In this document: positions 3,683 through 6,323 of the stretch, piece by piece
How positions within the stretch are numbered: position 1 is the stretch's first letter
Layout of the letters: every line of letters begins with the position of its first letter
DNA from: Thermoflexia bacterium
Lineage (GTDB): Bacteria; Chloroflexota; Anaerolineae; B4-G1; SLSP01
Direction of reading: 5' to 3'
DNA: 6,323 nt
NCBI GenBank assembly: GCA_030605705.1
Contig: JAUWHU010000264.1
Location: 1 to 6,323, forward strand
Program-made: the position numbers and the translations under genes
The notes under the pieces: model-generated
What the model saw: the letters and a program-made list of their open reading frames with translations, nothing else
What the model was told of the DNA's origin: nothing
Databases searched by the model: none

Positions 3683-6323
3683 GCCTGCTCCTTCAACAAC
3701 GGCAACCAGATGGTGAAGGTGGAGCCTACGCCGACTTGACTATCCACCGTCACCCGCCCGCCGTGCAGCTCTACGATCTCATGGACGATGGCCAATCCCA
3801 GGCCGCTGCCGGAGAGCTGTAATGATTGCGGTTGCTGCCCACGGAAGAAACGTTCGAAGATGTGCGATAATTCCTCCGGGGGAATGCCCATGCCGGTATC
3901 TGCCACCGCCATCGTGGCCCACAGCCGCCCACGGCTTTCCGCCGTGCCGGTGGAAACGGTCACTTTTCCCCCTTCCGGGGTGTAGTGGAGAGCATTTCTC
4001 ACCAGGTTGTTCAGTGCCTGTGTTAGCTGGCCCGGGTCCGCCAGCGCCAGGGGATCTGGGGCCGCCGGTTGGTAGCTCAACGTTACCTTGCTACTCCGGG
4101 CTAACACCTGGTGTTTGGAGACGATGAGCTCGGTGAAAGTATTGAGGGGGGTGGGCCGTGGGTGTATCTCCAGCCGCCCGTCGTCAATCCGCGAGACCTG
4201 AAGCACGTCTTCCACCAGCCGCGCCAGGTGCTCCGCCTCCTGCGTCAGCGCGTCCAGGTACTTCTCCCATTTCTCCGGTTTCTGCTGCAACAACGCCACG
4301 TACAACTTGATCGTCGTGATCGGGGTGCGCAGTTCGTGGGAGACGTTGGTGACAAAGCGGGATTTCATCCGCTCCAGCGCTTTGATGTGGCTGACATCGT
4401 GGGCGACTACCACTGCGGTCGCTTTTTCCGCTTCTCTCTCCAAGATGGGCGCGGCGTTCAGTTGCAAGTCCAGCCCCGTCAGTTCCAATATCGCCTCCGG
4501 CCGTTCCTGCGCCCGCCGGGCCAGGTTGTGTATCAGCGTTTGCAATCGCTCTGCATCCATCGGCGAGAGGGTCTGGGTGAGCCATCTCTGGGCAATGGGG
4601 TTGGTTTGGATAAGGTCGCCCTGGGCATCGGTGACGAGGATACCGTCGGAGACACTGCGCAGGAGCGCGTCCAGGCGAGCGTACTGGGCCTGGAGTTGGG
4701 CGGTGCGTTCTGTTACGCGTTCCTCCAATTGCGCGGCGTGCAGGCGCAGTTCCTGGTACAATCCGGCGTTTTCAATAGCGGTGGCAGCGTGATAAGCGAA
4801 GGCCTCCAACCGCCGGGCGTCGGCGGAGTCAAACTGGCCCGGACGGGCGCCGTCCACATTGAGAAAGCCCACGGTCACGCGGCCTACCTGGATGGGTGCG
4901 CCGAGGTATGAGCGCAGCCATGCTTGCGCTGGTACCTGCACCCAGCCGGGATAGGTCGCCGTGTCGGAGATCATCATGGGTTTCCCTGTTTCCACCATCT
5001 GCTGCAGGTTGGCGGCCTCGGCAAGGGGAAAAGTGGCTGTGGAGACGTATTTCTTTGAGCCAAATCTTTGGTACCCGCGCCAGCGGGCTACCCGCGCGAT
5101 GTCCTCTTCTATCAGCATGACGTTGCAGGCATCCCCTGGGAGGACCCGGTCCACCTGTTCCAGGAGGCGATCGAGTACTTCCTCGAGCTCTAACGTGCTG
5201 CTGACGGCGACGGCAGCTTCTACCAGGGACTCAGACAGCTCCCGCTGCTCGCGCTCTGCCTGGAAGAGACGCGCGTTTTCCATAGCCACGGCCAGTTGGG
5301 CGGCCACGGCAGTGAGAAAATGCAGGTCCTCTGCAGTGAATTTGTGGAACTGGCAGCTTTCCACGTTCAGAACCGCCACCACTTCATCCCCCACCTTGAC
5401 CGGCACCGCCAATTCGGAGCGCACTTCTGTTGAACTGGCAGTACGGCGGAAGTCGGGATCCTGGCTCACGTCCGGGACCAGGGCCGGTTGCCCGGTGCGG
5501 TACACACGGCCGGTGATGGAGTGCGCGATGGGAAAGCGGAGTACCCCTCCTGGCGGCAGGATAAAACCTAACATGGAAGGATGGGGCACCATGTGTTCTC
5601 CGTCCGGGTCGGGGAACACGAAATCAAGGTATTCCACCCCTAACGTGCGGCCGAGGATGTGCGTCGCCCGCTCCACGATCTGGTCGAAATCGAGGGTTGA
5701 GGCGATGTTCATGCTGAGCTCTCGCAGTGTCTCGGCCTCCTCGCGCCGCCGCCGCTCGGCCTCGAAGAGACGCGCGTTCTCAATGGCGGTGGCGGCGTGA
5801 TGGGCGAAGGCCTCCAGCCGCCGGGCGTCGGCGGAGTCGAACTGGCCCGAACGGCTGCCGTCCACGTTGAGAAAACCCACGGTCACGCCCCCCACCTGGA
5901 TGGGCGCGCCGAGGTATGAGCGCAGCCACACTTGCGATGGTAGCTGCACCCAGCCGGGATAGGTCGCCGTGTCGGAGATCATCACGGGTTTCCTGGTTTT
6001 TATCATCTGCTGCAGGTAGACGACCTCGGCAAGGGGGAAAGTGGCTGTGGAGGCGAACTCCTTTGAGCCAAAGCGTTGGTACCCGCGCCAGCGGGCTATC
6101 CGCGCGATGTCCTCTTCTATCAACATGACATTGCAGGTATCCGCTGGGACGACCCGTTCCACCTGTTCCAGGAGGTGATCGAGTACCTCATCGAGCTCTA
6201 ACGTGCTGCCGACGGCGACGGCAGCTTCCACCAGGGACTCGGACAGCTCCCGCTGTTCGCGCTCAGCCTCGAAGAGGCGCGCGTTCTCAATGGCCACGGC
6301 GGCCTGATCGGCCAGGGTTTGTA
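3679..6323 (-). CDS. Multi-GAF sensor histidine kinase, 5' end missing
   Basis: Cytoplasmic two-component sensor kinase that should autophosphorylate a histidine and pass the phosphate to a response regulator, which is not in this window. The frame is open to the window edge. It begins QTLADQAAVAIENARLF, the end of a preceding GAF domain, so the GTG at 6297 is not the true start. Numbering from that GTG (872 residues): GAF 1 at about 30-175, GAF 2 at 203-342, GAF 3 at 366-510, a coiled coil at about 513-545, a PAS-like segment at 541-640, HisKA with SHELRTPI (phospho-acceptor His654), and HATPase_c. The last shows the N box (N764, N768), G1 DTGMGI (800-805), F box FERFF (814-818) and G2 GSGLGLAI (830-837). 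All catalytic motifs look intact. No membrane segment or receiver domain is visible. I see no phytochrome-type signature in the GAF domains, so their ligand is unknown. The TGA stop overlaps the start of the downstream ROK gene. Confidence 0.95.
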   Translation of the reverse strand, partial: QTLADQAAVAIENARLFEAEREQRELSESLVEAAVAVGSTLELDEVLDHLLEQVERVVPADTCNVMLIEEDIARIARWRGYQRFGSKEFASTATFPLAEVVYLQQMIKTRKPVMISDTATYPGWVQLPSQVWLRSYLGAPIQVGGVTVGFLNVDGSRSGQFDSADARRLEAFAHHAATAIENARLFEAERRRREEAETLRELSMNIASTLDFDQIVERATHILGRTLGVEYLDFVFPDPDGEHMVPHPSMLGFILPPGGVLRFPIAHSITGRVYRTGQPALVPDVSQDPDFRRTASSTEVRSELAVPVKVGDEVVAVLNVESCQFHKFTAEDLHFLTAVAAQLAVAMENARLFQAEREQRELSESLVEAAVAVSSTLELEEVLDRLLEQVDRVLPGDACNVMLIEEDIARVARWRGYQRFGSKKYVSTATFPLAEAANLQQMVETGKPMMISDTATYPGWVQVPAQAWLRSYLGAPIQVGRVTVGFLNVDGARPGQFDSADARRLEAFAYHAATAIENAGLYQELRLHAAQLEERVTERTAQLQAQYARLDALLRSVSDGILVTDAQGDLIQTNPIAQRWLTQTLSPMDAERLQTLIHNLARRAQERPEAILELTGLDLQLNAAPILEREAEKATAVVVAHDVSHIKALERMKSRFVTNVSHELRTPITTIKLYVALLQQKPEKWEKYLDALTQEAEHLARLVEDVLQVSRIDDGRLEIHPRPTPLNTFTELIVSKHQVLARSSKVTLSYQPAAPDPLALADPGQLTQALNNLVRNALHYTPEGGKVTVSTGTAESRGRLWATMAVADTGMGIPPEELSHIFERFFRGQQPQSLQLSGSGLGLAIVHEIVELHGGRVTVDSQVGVGSTFTIWLPLLKEQA
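3688..3693 (-). promoter_or_regulatory. Ribosome binding site of the ROK kinase gene
   Basis: Minus-strand AAGGAG lies 5 nt before the GTG at 3682, inside the last codons of the histidine kinase gene. It favours this GTG over the in-frame GTG two codons later, and with the GTGA overlap it suggests translational coupling. Confidence 0.75.
4762..5259 (-). repeat. GAF module duplication, copy 2
   Basis: This stretch encodes residues 347-512 of the visible kinase and is the second copy of the 5770-6267 module. A divergent GAF domain (GAF 2) lies between the copies, so the layout is A-B-A'. The conserved linker AEREQRELSESL precedes both A copies. Confidence 0.9.
5770..6267 (-). repeat. GAF module duplication, copy 1
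   Basis: This stretch encodes residues 11-176 of the visible kinase. It is a direct repeat of 4762-5259 at an offset of exactly 1008 bp. By eye about 27 of some 166 amino acids differ, with no gaps. The DNA is also clearly alike, for example the CGCGCCAGCGGGCTA block occurs in both copies. Confidence 0.9.

Overview
The window reads as a fragment of a high-GC bacterial genome in which every supported gene lies on the minus strand. I infer an environmental, possibly Chloroflexota-like bacterium. The reasons are the long soluble multi-GAF histidine kinase, AT-rich intergenic DNA packed with short dispersed repeats (CACAGAG, CACGAA and CACGGA phrases), a GGAGAAT heptamer array, and a CACTTCGACTTCGCTCAGTG-type repeat. 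No rRNA or other marker gene is present, so the taxonomic guess is weak.

Reading in the direction of transcription (high to low coordinates): (1) 6323-3679, a sensor histidine kinase whose 5' end lies outside the window. It has the tail of one GAF domain, three complete GAF domains, a PAS-like segment, HisKA and HATPase_c. GAF 1 and GAF 3 are a recent internal duplication. (2) 3682-2771, a ROK-family fructokinase-like sugar kinase whose GTG start overlaps the kinase TGA by 4 nt. (3) 2786-2689, a GGAGAAT heptamer array that encodes the last residues and stop codon of the sugar kinase and runs up to the ribosome binding site of the next gene. (4) 2677-1982, a class II (FucA-type) aldolase. (5) 1922-1392, a CobO/BtuR-type corrinoid adenosyltransferase. 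(6) 1391-881, a 511-base gap made almost entirely of repeats, best explained as two nested MITE-like elements. (7) 880-179, an MBL-fold metallo-hydrolase carrying an in-frame copy of a dispersed repeat. (8) 178-1, non-coding, with two hairpins.

The first four genes could be one transcript: a 4-nt overlap, then gaps of 93 and 59 bases. A soluble sensor kinase, a sugar kinase and a sugar-phosphate aldolase make a plausible carbohydrate unit, but the real substrate cannot be read from the sequence. The adenosyltransferase has no obvious functional link to them. The MBL gene is separated by the repeat-filled gap and is probably transcribed separately.

The most interesting part is 951-1388. An inner element (1025-1178) has terminal inverted repeats, a central hairpin placed exactly at its midpoint, and a perfect 8-bp direct repeat (AAAAAATA) abutting both ends, as expected of a target-site duplication. 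It sits inside an outer element (951-1388) with the same type of ends and the same layout. No transposase is visible in the window.
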